This document shows positions 34,154 to 44,644 of a stretch of 64,000 nucleotides of DNA, in pieces. Position 1 is the stretch's first letter; every line of letters starts with the position of its first letter. Source of the stretch: Triglochin maritima (lineage: Eukaryota; Streptophyta; Magnoliopsida; Alismatales; Juncaginaceae); NCBI GenBank assembly GCA_963682175.1, contig OY821787.1:12316501-12380500 (forward strand), read 5' to 3'. The position numbers and the translations under genes are program-made. The notes beneath the pieces are model-generated. The model was not told where the DNA came from, did not search any database, and saw only the letters and a program-made list of their open reading frames with translations.

Positions 34154-37078
34154 ATGTCCGGCGAAGCACCAGAATCCGGCGAGGTAACGGGGGCGGAATT
34201 TTTTTTCCGACTCGGGCGTCTGGCTAGGCCGCCTCCACATAGGTGGAGGCGTCTGGCTAAGCCGCCTCCACCTAAGTGGAGGCGGCTTAGCCAGCCGCCC
34301 GTTTTTTTTTTGTTTTTTTTTATTTTTTGTTAAATTCAAAATTTTCAGGTTCCGTTGCAAGATTTCGGTGGTGATGGAGTAGATTACAGTGAGCTTTTTG
34401 ACAGTAAAGAAATATTTACAACAATCGAAGAAGGTTGTAAATGGGCGAAACAAATTGCGATAGGAGCCGGATTTTTTTTGGTTATATCATCGTACAAACC
34501 AAAAGCAGATAACCGGATGGATTGTTACCTCAGATGCGATCGCAGATGTGAGATGAGTTCTCGTGATACGAGTATTGCACTGCGAAAGAATACAAAAAGA
34601 AAAGGTTGCGGTTGTCGGTTTTTGGTAAAAGTGGTGGAGCGACGAGATCGTGATGGATGGGTTATTGTTTCTAGTAGCATGTTTGGGCAGCACAACCACC
34701 CATTGGCAGTTTATTCAGAGGGTCACCGACAGGTCAGCGGACTTAGTGCTGGGGCAAAGCAAATTGTTCGGGATATGACAGAGGCACAAGCAAGGCCCCG
34801 TAACATTTTGTTGGCGGTAAAGAAGAAATTTCCGGACGATAATCCAAATCAAAGGCACATTTACAACTTCAGAGAGTACATGAGGAGGACGAAATCTGAA
34901 GACAGGAATCCCGCGCAGCAGTTTCTCAGAGAGGCAGTGCAGCATAAGTATTTGCATTGGATTGTGGCAGATGAAGAAACTAATGTCTTGACTCACGCAT
35001 TTTTGGCACATCCGACTTCAGTTCAGTTGTTGCGTACATACCCATTCGTGATCTGTATGGATTCGACGTATAAGACGAACAAGTACAAGATGCCTTTGTT
35101 TGAGATGGTTGGGGTTACTCCAACAAATATGAATTTCCTCCTCGGATATGCGATTTTGCAGGATGAGACCGAGTCTAGTTACCGGTGGGTGTTGGAGAGG
35201 TTGCGAGATCTGTTATTGGATATTCTTAGCCCGACAACAATAATTACGGACCGGGAGATGGGTCTGATGCGATCAGTGGCAGAGGTTTTTCCTGAGTCAG
35301 CTCATTTACTATGCACCTGGCATATCAACAAAGACGTGTACAACTACGCATACCACGTATTCAGCAAGGAGAAGCAGCTTGCAGAGAGTTTTAGACGTGG
35401 AAGATGGAGGAGAGTCATGCTTTCTGATTCACAGACGGATTATGATAGAGCAGTCCGTAATCTGAAGGATTCTTACAGTTCCTGGCCAGTGCTGACGAAG
35501 TATGTGGAAGACATGTGGTTGGTGCATAAGGAAAAATTCGTGTTGAATTGGACGAATCAAGTTCTTCATTTCGGCAACACTACGAACTACAGGGTGGAAA
35601 GTGCACATTCGGCTCTGAAAGAGTGGATCACTACATCGACTGCCGCTCTCGACACTCTTTTCGACCGCGTGAACTCGTCTATTGAAATGCAGCTGACGAA
35701 TATTCGGAACTTTCTTGAAGATTCGAGACGTCAAAATTTGGCACAGTACATAGGTCCTCTGTTTCAGCATATAAATGGCCGAGTTTCGCATCACTGCTTG
35801 TCGTTAATGACTCAGGAGTTGAAGAGAATGCAGGACTTAAGTGATGAAATTGAATATCGTTGTGGGTGTGCTTTCCTGACAACACATGAGATTCCTTGTG
35901 CCTGTACCATGTACGAGTGTTTCGCGTCAGGTGATGGAATTTATTTAGAGCAGATTCATCCATTCTGGAAAACACTTGTTATCGGAGAAGGAGTCCAGAT
36001 GTCAGAGTTTGTTGATCAGTCAGCACAAGACACCGAGCATTTTCGGAAGCTAGTGGATGAGATCTCGCAGAGCGATCCTGCAGTAATTCGTAGTGCCTCT
36101 CGTATTTTATACGAACAGTTACACCCTGATCAGTCGAACTATGGAGAACCCGAAGAAAATACTAAGGTACGAGGTCGACCTAGGGGAAAGTCGACACGTC
36201 GAGACCCGAGTGCCTTCGAGTATGCTGAGCGAGGTCGTGGTCGGTCTGGCAGTAGTGGGAGCAGGGGTCGTGGTCGGTCTGTCAGTAGTGGGAGCAGGGG
36301 TCGTCGGTCTAATTCGTCTCGATCGTCCTTGAATACGGGCACAGGATCTTCTGGTATGTCGATATCTTTGTTGTTATGTTATTTAATATATATTAGTAAT
36401 CTAAATGGGGTTGAATATATTATCTCCTAATTTTGTTGTTTTAATGAATTGTTATTTACCTATCTTACAGTGTCCGGACGGGTTGACGTGGACAACTTCC
36501 CATATAATGATAGACTGCCAGGAATCATTTTGCCATTTCTGCATAGGTGGAATGACGTACGTGCTGATGGCAACTGTGGATTTCGATGTGTTGCCGATGT
36601 CTTTCATGGTGGTCAGGAGAACTGGTCGTACGCCCGTCGTGCGATTTCTAATGAGATAGGTGCACATCCTATTTATGAGACAGTCTATTTCGGCCATGTG
36701 AGAGAGGCTCGTCAACGAATTGATTGGGGCGGGGGAGGTTGTGGCGAGGATCATTATATGGAGGTTTGGTCCGACTTGTTTCCTATTGCGAATTTTTACA
36801 AGTGTGCGGTCATGTATTTCGCAGTGGGAACGGATGGTTCGTTGTTCCCGTGTCTTACTGTTCTACCCTGGGAGTGTCCCTCTACCATGACGAGGTCTGT
36901 CAGAGAGTTGGTCATTGCTCATTTAGGGAGTTACGCTCATTTTATTCGTTTGGAATTACTTGATGATTTCCCAGTACCTCCTATAGCGACCTTATGGTAT
37001 CAAATGCGAGATGAGAGTGTTGTTGGATGGGAGGATCAGTACCAAAGTAGGATGGAGTATTGGAACCGGTTATGTTGA
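34154..37078 (+). CDS. MULE transposase fused to an OTU-like cysteine protease, three exons
   Basis: Proposed exons 34154-34183, 34349-36353 and 36471-37078 (GT-AG introns, phases 0 and 1) give 880 codons with no internal stop. Order of domains: a FAR1/WRKY-like zinc-binding region (Cys pairs near 69-99, HNH near 125); the MULE DDE transposase with Asp in ICMDSTYK (about 248), Asp in IITDRE (about 311) and Glu in NYRVESAHS (about 427); a SWIM-type CxC...CxC zinc motif near 515-529; an AT-hook-like RGRPRGKS and an Arg-Gly-Ser-rich tail; then, in exon 3, an OTU fold with DGNCGFRC (Cys about 714) and SYAHFIRLEL (His about 835). The transposase would bind the element ends and cut DNA in the nucleus. 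The OTU part resembles ubiquitin-removing enzymes, but its role here is inferred only from motifs. Exon 1 (MSGEAPESGE) rests on splice-phase fit. Confidence 0.88.
34184..34348 (+). other. Hairpin-bearing first intron of the transposase-OTU gene
   Basis: A 165-bp intron between a 10-codon exon and the main exon. It holds repeated ggcgtctggcta(g/a)gccgcctcca words and the perfect inverted repeat at 34253-34294. Confidence 0.75.
34253..34294. repeat. Perfect 19-bp inverted repeat with 4-base loop
   Basis: ctggctaagccgcctccac, loop ctaa, then its exact reverse complement. A diverged copy of the same words (ggctaggccgcctccacataggtggaggcg) lies directly upstream at 34220-34251. Confidence 0.95.
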
Positions 37079-37355
37079 TTGTAATATGTAATGTTTTGTA
37101 ATGTATAATATATCGTGTATTTCTACTTATATCGTGTTGTTTTTTACCGTATTTTAAATTTAAATATTATTTCATATCTAAAGAAATAAGTTGAAAATCT
37201 TTTCGTGAAAAATAAATATTAAAAAATACGATAGTCAAAGAAATATGTAGAAGATATGTTCGTCAGAAATAAATAATAAGAGTACACAAATAAACATAAG
37301 CATATACCAACAAATGTACTAACAGTGCAACAAAACGAAAGTAAAAGCAAGACAA
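37079..37355. other. Spacer between the two convergent genes of the Mutator-like element
   Basis: About 280 bp, AT-rich, with both gene ends facing it. It must hold both polyadenylation regions; no other feature is visible. Confidence 0.5.
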
Positions 37356-39705
37356 CTACAACTCAGCATCTGAATCATGGTCTGCAATGCCCAACTGGCT
37401 GTTCCAATCCTCGATCAGGCGATCCCAATCTGTACATGCAAGTCTCGTCGCCTCACTCGGCATGACGTCTCTCTCTCGCAAGAACGGCTGCGTACACCGT
37501 ATCGCCCTACTCATCCACTGTATGTAAAATAAAAATTAGCGTACAATAACAAAATATACTTTACAATTAAATATAAAATTAGATAAACTTACCGCATCGG
37601 CACATGTCCTATCCAGTGCTCTCTCCGGTCTCGGAATGATACCGCGTACGAGTAGTGGATGTGAGCACCTACCGAACCACTGCAAATAATCTGGAGCACA
37701 AGTGGAGGGGTCGCGGTTACGACTCAGATCGGCCAGGTGTAGTCGTCCTAGTCTCGGAAATGTCCTCCAAACCGATTCCGCAGACGAAACGCTGTGCCTG
37801 ACGTCGTACATCGTGGCAGTCGCAGACCGTACTGCATGCTCGGGCGTCGGAATGTCAACCGGGATCACCTGAACTTAGCCTAACTGACGTAACACGCGAT
37901 CAGGTATATAAGGCTCTGTGATATCCCTATAACGAATAATGCCGGCAAATGTAGTCCTCGGCACAGCTACAGCAGGATCGGGACCGTACGGTAACCACTC
38001 CACCTAAACGTTTATACGTTAATAATAATAAAATTAAATTTAAATAAACGTGAATGATATATACATCATATACCTGCGATGCAGTCATCTGATCTAGCCG
38101 TCTACGAATAGAAAGAAGTCGACTCTCGCTCTTATCCTCCGCCCGGACAGCCCACATACGCGAACGAGGATGGCCACGCTCAACAATCTTCCGCTCACGA
38201 TGGGGGCGGAAAGCAGGAAAATACTCATATATCCAAGCCTGCAGCAGTGTAAGACAACCCGTAATCTGACCACAATCAGCGCGACTGGATATGCCCAGCT
38301 GACGATACAGATATGCCAACGTCGCCGACCCCCATGAGTAATCAGCAATGGTATCTGGGTCCCTCGCCTCCAATAAGTCGCGTGGTCTCAGTCTGGAACC
38401 GCTCTTGTCGAGAAACAATACGCAGCCTAGCAGTAAGAAGAAATAAGCAGTCATCTGCGTATCCTCAGTCCGTGGTGGTCGCTCCCGTCTGCAACACTCG
38501 TCCACAGCGTCGATACTAACACCACCGCCACTCCAGAATGAGCTATCCCGCCCAAGACCCTCCAGGCTGACACCCAGCAACTCAGATACATATAACTTCA
38601 GCTCAGATGTCGGCGCCTACGCACTGACCATGGGACCCTCAACAGGAATGTGAAGAATCTGAAAGACGTCATGCAACATGATCATCATCTCTCCGAACGG
38701 CAAGTGGAAAGTGTTGGTGTCAGGCTGCCACCGCTCCACGAATGCCGAAATCAACGGCATGTCAATGCAGGAAAACATGTTGTACGACAAGTGACCCAAT
38801 CCACTGTCAACCACGGTCGCCGTCATATCCTCAGTCATCACTGAGCGCCATGCCTGCAATGTCGTACAAGCTCTGTGCCGATTATGGCACTTCAAAACCT
38901 TCCGCTCCTCGCCATCCCAGATGCGTCTGGCGACGTGGCCTCCGAAACTCGGAATGACGCTGCCATCTACAGGACCACCGGGAATAATATCCGTGACGAT
39001 CCAAGACTCGTCATCACCCCTCTTCTTCTTCTGAGCTCGGGCGTCTGCAGTGCACGAACTCGAATCACCGGTCACAAACCGGCCACCTCGATCCTTCCTA
39101 ATGACCCACTCAGCTGAAGGACCACCGAGTCGCCCCTGTCCTCGACCGGACTGATGTACCACCTCCTCCTGTGGCCCCAAGTCGTATCGGCCCCCATCGT
39201 CACTGTCGTCGTGACTCCTCGCCTCATCTGAATCATCCTCGTCGTCGAAAGACTCTCCAGGTGTCTGACGACGACGTAACAGATCTCTCTCTCTCCTAAC
39301 TGAAGCAGAAATACCACGTGTACGTGGATGACGAGGACCTGACTCGTCTGCTATACTACGTACCGGGCGTAAGGGAATTGATTTCCCTTTTCCTCCACGG
39401 TAACCCGATGACTATTAATTCAATTTAAAAATACAAATCTATTAATGATTTTACTATAATAATTAAACTAATTATTAACTTAATAATCGATTTATTTAGC
39501 AATTATCACAATTAATCAATAATCTGTTACTAAAATCGTACACAACTAATTACTAACATAATAATCAATTTATTTATTAATTAACACATTTTATAATTAA
39601 TAAACGATTTACTAAACTAATTTAACTCATTATTAGCATAATATTCAATTTATTTAAATTTTATCACAATTTATAATCAATTTAAAAACAAATTAAAAAA
39701 ATCCA

Positions 39706-39795
39706 GGCGTCTGCGGGAGACGCCTACCCTACGTGGTAGGCGTCTGCCGGAGACGCCTGCCCTACGTGGGAGACGTCTCCCGCAGACGTCTGTGT
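39706..39795. repeat. GC-rich inverted and direct repeat cluster
   Basis: Words gcgtctgcgggagacgcc, tacgtggtaggcgtctg and gacgtctcccgcagac occur in both orientations; the first pairs with the last. Confidence 0.8.
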
Positions 39796-39806
39796 CATAG
39801 GTCGGC

Positions 39807-39920
39807 CGACCGCGGGATCCGCCCGACCCAACGTTCGGGCGGTCGCGGTAACCGCCTCCCCCAGGGGGGAGGCGGTTCCCGCGACCGCCCGATCGTTGGG
39901 TCGGGCGGCTCCCGCGGTCG
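39807..39920. repeat. 57-bp inverted repeat, near-perfect, almost no loop
   Basis: The left arm (39807-39863) and the reverse complement of the right arm (39864-39920) match with about three mismatches. The sequence is over 70% G+C in a region whose flanks are very AT-rich. Confidence 0.92.
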
Positions 39921-40109
39921 CCCGACTCAACAAAAAATTTTTTTTAAAAATTAATTGAAATAAACAAGGTGATTTACCAGATGTGAGTAGTCCGGGGTGT
40001 CCGCTGGCTCTTTCCCTGGCCTCCGAGACATCCTATTTGGTGAATAAAAGTGTGATATGAAGAGAAAGTTGTGTTAAAAGAGTGAAATGAGGAGTTATAT
40101 TAGTAGAAA

Positions 40110-40177
40110 GTGTAGAGGGGCAAAATGGTAATCTTACGGGCGATTTAAGTAGTTTTACGGCGACGAATAGCAGTTCA
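40110..40177 (-). repeat. Right terminal inverted repeat of the Mutator-like element
   Basis: Reverse complement of the left terminus. Its outer edge (tgaactgctattcg) differs by two or three bases from the left (gggaactactattcg). Confidence 0.9.
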
Positions 40178-40186
40178 GTTCTTATT

Positions 40187-41166
40187 AGTTAGTTTCTTTG
40201 TTTAGTTTTAGTTAGTCTTGCGTTTTCGTCTTCTAGGTTTGTTGCTTGCTAGTTTAGTGTAGCTTAGTGTATTTAATCAACTTCTTCTTCTTTTTATTTT
40301 CCACTTGATTTCCGAAGAACTAGAGTCGACACATCTCCCTATGGATCGGCCCATACTTGCCCAATCTCCACCGACGGCCGTGCACTTGTGGTTAAACTTA
40401 ATTCTACATCATAAAGCACGGGAGGAAAGTGTAGAACACCACTTTTATAATTTTTTCTTATTCAAAAAGGAAGTGAAGTCATTGTATATAAAATTATCTT
40501 TGGTTCCAAAAACATAAGTTTTCCTAGCTAACAATCACGTATAGACATTATATAAGTTCTATTTCTCACTTCAAATTTTTGTTGTAACACACCGAAAACC
40601 AAGGCCTACTTCATTCATTGCTGAAGTTTATTCTAATTGACAGAGATCTACAGCTATGTAATCCAAGTTTATTAGATTCTTAATATGGTCCTACCACCCA
40701 TCTTATTTACTAAATATTAAACTAAATAAAGAACCAATCGTTTCCACTCACTAATACTGAATAATCTTTGTCACATCTTTAGTTATCCAAGGCAAACCTC
40801 TTTTTTTTATACTTCTTTTGAAGACGTTCTTTTGGTGGATTTGTTTTTTCATGCATTATTCGCTTCATCTGAGATGCAATTATAATCGGTGGGCCAACCA
40901 AACAAAGAGTTGTACCTTTTTTTGATAAATTGCAACCTTGTTTCATTCAGCAAAAACATCACTTTTACTTGATTTTATTTAGTCAACGTGAGCACCAACC
41001 ATGTGGTTCCATATGTTGCGTGTAACTTTTGCCTGAAGAAGAGTTTTCTTCCTGGGTTTTTTTTCTTTCTTGGATGCACTTTCGAAGTCTATTTAGTGGA
41101 AATTTGTTCTCTTGAAGTTTTATATTGATTACAGACATCCAATTTGAAGAGTAATTGATTTGATAT
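40187..41166. other. Intergenic stretch with an interspersed repeat motif
   Basis: Reverse-complement reading of 40313-40391 gives caagtgcacggccg...gggc(c)gatcc...gggag, similar in word order to 60565-60640 on the + strand. I recall similar wording in many dicot repeats but cannot assign a family. No gene is seen. Confidence 0.4.
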
Positions 41167-41302
41167 ACCTACATCAACGCTCTATTAACGGTCGTCACCT
41201 CCATCCATTATTTGTAATGATATTTGACTAACATCATCTCATAAACACACCGTTACATATAACGGATGGAGGTGACGGTCGTTATAAAGTGTGAGTGTAG
41301 GT
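41167..41302. mobile_element. Small MITE-like inverted repeat element (136 bp)
   Basis: The left arm acctacatcaacgctctatt...gtcacctccatcc and the right arm ggatggaggtgac...tgagtgtaggt are inverted copies of about 45-50 bp with several mismatches, around an AT-rich centre. I could not decide on a target duplication, so the superfamily is open. Confidence 0.65.
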
Positions 41303-41944
41303 GAAGCAAAGCAATTACTCTCCAAATTAGGTGTCTCTAGTCAATATATATAAAACTTGAGGTGAGCGAATGTCTAATAAACGGGTTTTAGAAGTGCACC
41401 CAAGTAAAAATCCCGATTTTTTATATTTCCAATTGCACTCGGATATGTGTTTACTCTCTGTTTAACGTGTAACATTTTAATCCCTTTAATATAATCTTCA
41501 GCTTTTGTTACAATCATATTAACATAACTTATGTTTTGGCAGCTAAGAGCTATATTCTACAAAAAAAATCGCAACTGAAACCTCCGTAGGGGATTTTTTT
41601 ATTATTTTAAAATGAAGTTTTTATTGGAAAGATAAAAATGATGAAATGAAAGGACGGATGGTGATGCATCGATAAAAGTTATTGCTAAATATGGCTTTAC
41701 AATGTATAGATAAGGAGATGTAAAGAGTGTATGTTTTATTAAAGGGAGAACATGATAGGAAGAGAATGTTGACAATACTAAATGTGAGAATGTTAGGCAA
41801 TGATTTCTCAATGATGTTGCCTAGTATTTCAATCCACTTAAAAGATATATGATAAAATACGACGATTCTATGCAAGTTGTTATAGAAAAAGACATCACAG
41901 CTTATTATGATAAAATTATATTTTTAGGGGAGAAATCAAAGGAG
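41303..41944. other. Unassigned AT-rich intergenic stretch
   Basis: Overlapping short ORFs at 41602-41875 on the - strand are AT-rich and carry no recognisable domain. Confidence 0.35.
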
Positions 41945-42528
41945 TTATATGAAGGTGACCTCTTCTAACTTGACACCGGAACCCATATGGCATTGGGACT
42001 TTGGGAGTTATATTTTGTAGGGCTCAAGAGTACTAATCTGAATTTCGAGGAGAGTAACTTGCGAAACTCACGAATGTCACAGACGTAACATGTAAGTTCT
42101 TAAATCCAAAAGATAGGGCCGAAGGACTATAAGGCCGAAAGTAGGAGAAGCAAATTGCAAATTTTAACCCTTATAAATCTGTTAAGTTTTTCACTATAAA
42201 AGACACGAAAAGATTGCTACGGTCACTATCAGTACTTACCCTTCGATATTTGCTAAATATGATTCTTACACACAATAAGAACACAAGCTATTTGATATCT
42301 CAGCAATTTCTCTACAGTTTCCATATCTTCTAGATCTACACTCTCGTTTAGAATTTTTCTTGTACATTTCCCAAAATGTTTGCTTTTGCATCTGCTAGTA
42401 CAGTTTGAAAGAGTCATATTATTATATTTTTTCACTCATCACTTATACATTGTAATGTATTAGTATGTCACCTTCGAACAAGCATTAACAAACTAACCAA
42501 GAGTGAATTAAACTCATACCAATGGACA
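41945..42528 (+). repeat. Local duplication, copy A (584 bp)
   Basis: Aligns at roughly 90% with 46178-46635 and then 57805-57926, interrupted there by a gypsy LTR. Shared blocks include gaaggtgacctcttctaacttgaca, agatagggccgaag, cttacccttcgatatttgc and cactcatcacttatac. It shows the uninterrupted sequence cagtttgaaagagtcatatt (about 42402-42421), where copy B carries the LTR. Function unknown; no coding sequence. Confidence 0.88.
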
Positions 42529-43091
42529 ATCCAAAACGTCGACCATCCGTTATAGTTTCTAGAAAAAAGGTTAGATCAATCTCTTTCTTTTGAGATTGAA
42601 AATAGTTTGTTTGAACATTTTTAGAACTTAACTTTTCCCCTTTCTGTTACGTTCGGATCTTTTAAAAGCTTTTTCATATTCATCTCTTATTTTTTCCCTT
42701 TTCAAATTTGTAATTCCGAAAAAAATAAACATGTAGGACTTTATTTTTATCCTTTCTGTTGCGTTGGGGTTTCCAAAAATGGTTTCAGATGGACGTTCTA
42801 GAAGATTTTTACAACTTTCCTTTATTAGATTTCCAAGAACAATATATATATTTGCTTTTCTATTGCTTTGGGTGATTTTTAAATTATCACCCAATTTCTT
42901 GCTTTATTGTCTTTGTTCTATTTGTAGTAGGAGATTGGATGGAGAATGTGGATGTTTCAAGGACTAAGTCTGAACAATCCAATTGTTCAAGTCTTCCGGG
43001 TGAAGAAAAAGTGCACATTGGAGGTTGGTTTTACTTATTAAATTTTAAATTTTGAAGCGCATTAAATTCTGGATTTATGATTTGATGTTTT
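42529..43091. other. Unassigned AT-rich stretch before the copia LTR
   Basis: The - strand holds an 88-residue open frame (42628-42894) with no family I recognise. Nothing else could be supported. Confidence 0.35.
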
Positions 43092-44592
43092 TGTTGACTT
43101 TTTGGCCTTAATATATGTTTTGATGATTTAATCAACCTAATCTTAATTATAATCAATGTAGAGTAGCACACATATTGCATAACATATATATTGCATTGTG
43201 CTAACCTCTACAGGTGATCAAGACTCAAGGAAGAAAGAAATCAAGTCAAAACATGTAATAAAGCTCATTTGAAGACATGTAATCTTAATTTATTTTGAGT
43301 CTTAGGAATTTTGTATAATAGAACATACTTGAGCTAAAAACCACTCACATACACACTATGTACCCTATAGAAGTCACACACAAAATTTCACATCAATTGA
43401 ACTTCAATAGATCACCCAAACTAGAATCGGAAAAACACTTAGACCAATCTTCACTGCGAGAACCATATCGATCGACCTTTTGTTCCTTTAATCAAATAGT
43501 ATTTTCTACCACCCGATCGGTCGACCGTTCCGACCTTTTCGGTTGACCGGGTAAACATATTTTTCTGACCGTTAGACCTGTCGTATTATACCAACGGTCA
43601 TATTCAAATTATTCACCCAAACCCCAAAATACAAATGCCTATCGGTCGACCGTTGACCATGTTTCGATCGACCGAACATAAATGTCTCGACAAACCCAAA
43701 CTGCCTGGAAGTGTCCGGGCGACCGTGGACCTTGTTTCGGTCGACCGAATATGATCATGTTTTTCAACCCCGTACAACCTAGAAGTTTACGGTCGACCGA
43801 ACCCTTCTCGGTGTTCGATCGTTAACTTAAGTGTACCCAAGTTATAGCCTGTTTTGTTCGACCGTTCCCTTATCGGTCGACCGAACATTGTTCAAAATTG
43901 CCAACCGGTTGACCGTTCTACCCGATTCGGGCAACCGAATTTGTTCTGAATTTGGTCCTACAGGTTTCTGTTTTGTGAATCTTATACAAACATTACCTAA
44001 CTTATCCCCAACGGCTATAATACCTTAGGAACTTATAAATAGGTGTTCTCTTGACACAATTAGACAACTCTTCCAATTCCTATTGTCATATACACCTAAG
44101 AGAAAACTCGAAGTCTCCCATTCCCCAAATCCTACTCTCCAAGCTATACTTCAACATCTTAGATCAATTCCATATCCTAAACTAAGTGTGCTCAAGTTAG
44201 AGAGTGAGTGATCCACTCAAACATATTGTTATAAAGAATCAAGGACTTTGGTGGTGAAAGCCCGAAGTGTCCCTCTCGGATTGTGAGAGAAAGAAATCAA
44301 GCAAGCGAGAGTGTTCGCGGTGCTTGTGGTGTAAAAGCTTAATCTCAGCCCGAAACGAGGTTGATAGTGGAGACGTGAGCGGAACTCAAGGGAGATCGAG
44401 CGGAACTTGCAAGAGAGGAAGTAGGCGGGAGACCGAACCTCTATAAAAATTCTGGTGCCTTCTTGTTGGTTTTCATATTTACTTTGTTTGCTTGTTTTGT
44501 TTTTAAGTTCCGCTGCATCTTTGAATGTTAAGCAAGTAGAGTTTGTTTAAGGTTAAAATCGATTAGAACTAAGCCACATTTACGATTCTACA
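43092..44592 (+). repeat. 5' LTR of a SIRE-like Ty1/copia element (about 1.5 kb)
   Basis: Starts tgttgactttttggcc and ends ttctaca, immediately followed by a Met-tRNA-type primer-binding site. Length and opening resemble SIRE/Maximus-type copia LTRs. It carries five exact CGGTCGACCG palindromes (43518, 43643, 43738, 43790, 43874) and about seven one- or two-base variants between 43515 and 43940, plus aacttaagtgta near 43823, a phrase also found in the gypsy LTRs. No matching 3' LTR is in the window. Confidence 0.7.
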
Positions 44593-44594
44593 TT

Positions 44595-44610
44595 TGGTAT
44601 CATAGCATTG
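44595..44610 (+). other. Primer-binding site of the SIRE-like copia element
   Basis: tggtatcatagcattg, two bases after the LTR, matching the tggtatcagagc initiator Met-tRNA signature with one change. Confidence 0.75.
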
Positions 44611-44644
44611 TGAGCTAAATTGCATACTTAATCGTATTTTTACC

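Larger units (their letters stand above)
39412..39977 (-). other. Hairpin-bearing first intron of the PMD gene
   Basis: 566 bp between an 18-codon exon and the main exon. The 3' half is extremely AT-rich. The 5' half carries two GC-rich inverted-repeat clusters, at 39706-39795 and 39807-39920. It mirrors the hairpin intron of the transposase gene at the other end of the element. Confidence 0.72.
37356..40031 (-). pseudogene. Plant mobile domain (PMD) gene with two in-frame stops
   Basis: Proposed exons on the - strand: 40031-39978 (MSRRPGKEPADTPDYSHL), 39411-38074, 38003-37593 and 37517-37356. All lengths are multiples of three, giving 655 codons. The first half is Arg/Asp-rich and poorly conserved. 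The PMD follows, with ISAFVERWQPDTNTFHLPFG and EMMIMLHDVFQIL, later SWGSATLAYLYRQLG, CGQITGCLTLLQAWIYEYF, then VEWLPYG and PDRVLRQLG. This family is related to MAIN and to the so-called long-form PP7 proteins and is often carried by plant transposons. A TAG at 38617-38619 (codon 283) and a TAA at 37875-37877 (codon 507) interrupt an otherwise continuous frame. The gene is therefore probably dead, or translated only to codon 282. Confidence 0.83.
34000..40177. mobile_element. Complete Mutator-like element with transposase-OTU and PMD genes (6178 bp)
   Basis: The left end (34000-34070, gggaactactattcgtcgcc...) and the reverse complement of the right end (40110-40177) align over 60-70 bp, sharing ctattcgtcgcc, aaaactacttaaatcgccc and ttttgcccct. 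The flanks are tttcttatt (33991-33999) and gttcttatt (40178-40186), a 9-bp target duplication with one mismatch, as expected for Mutator. Inside are two convergent genes whose promoters face the ends: a transposase fused to an OTU protease (+, 34154-37078) and a plant mobile domain gene (-, 40031-37356). They are separated by 277 bp of AT-rich sequence. Element structure, splice sites and the transposase frame all look intact; only the second gene is broken. Confidence 0.92.

Noticed and set aside
35429..35975. - strand ORFs of 98-121 codons
   Set aside because: Antisense shadows of the transposase exon.
33990..40190. The Mutator element as having captured the En/Spm transposase remnant
   Set aside because: The remnant lies outside the left terminal repeat and target duplication, so it is flanking DNA.
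42628..42894. 88-codon - strand ORF, considered as organelle-derived DNA
   Set aside because: AT-rich and of plausible composition, but I could not match it to any organelle gene with confidence.
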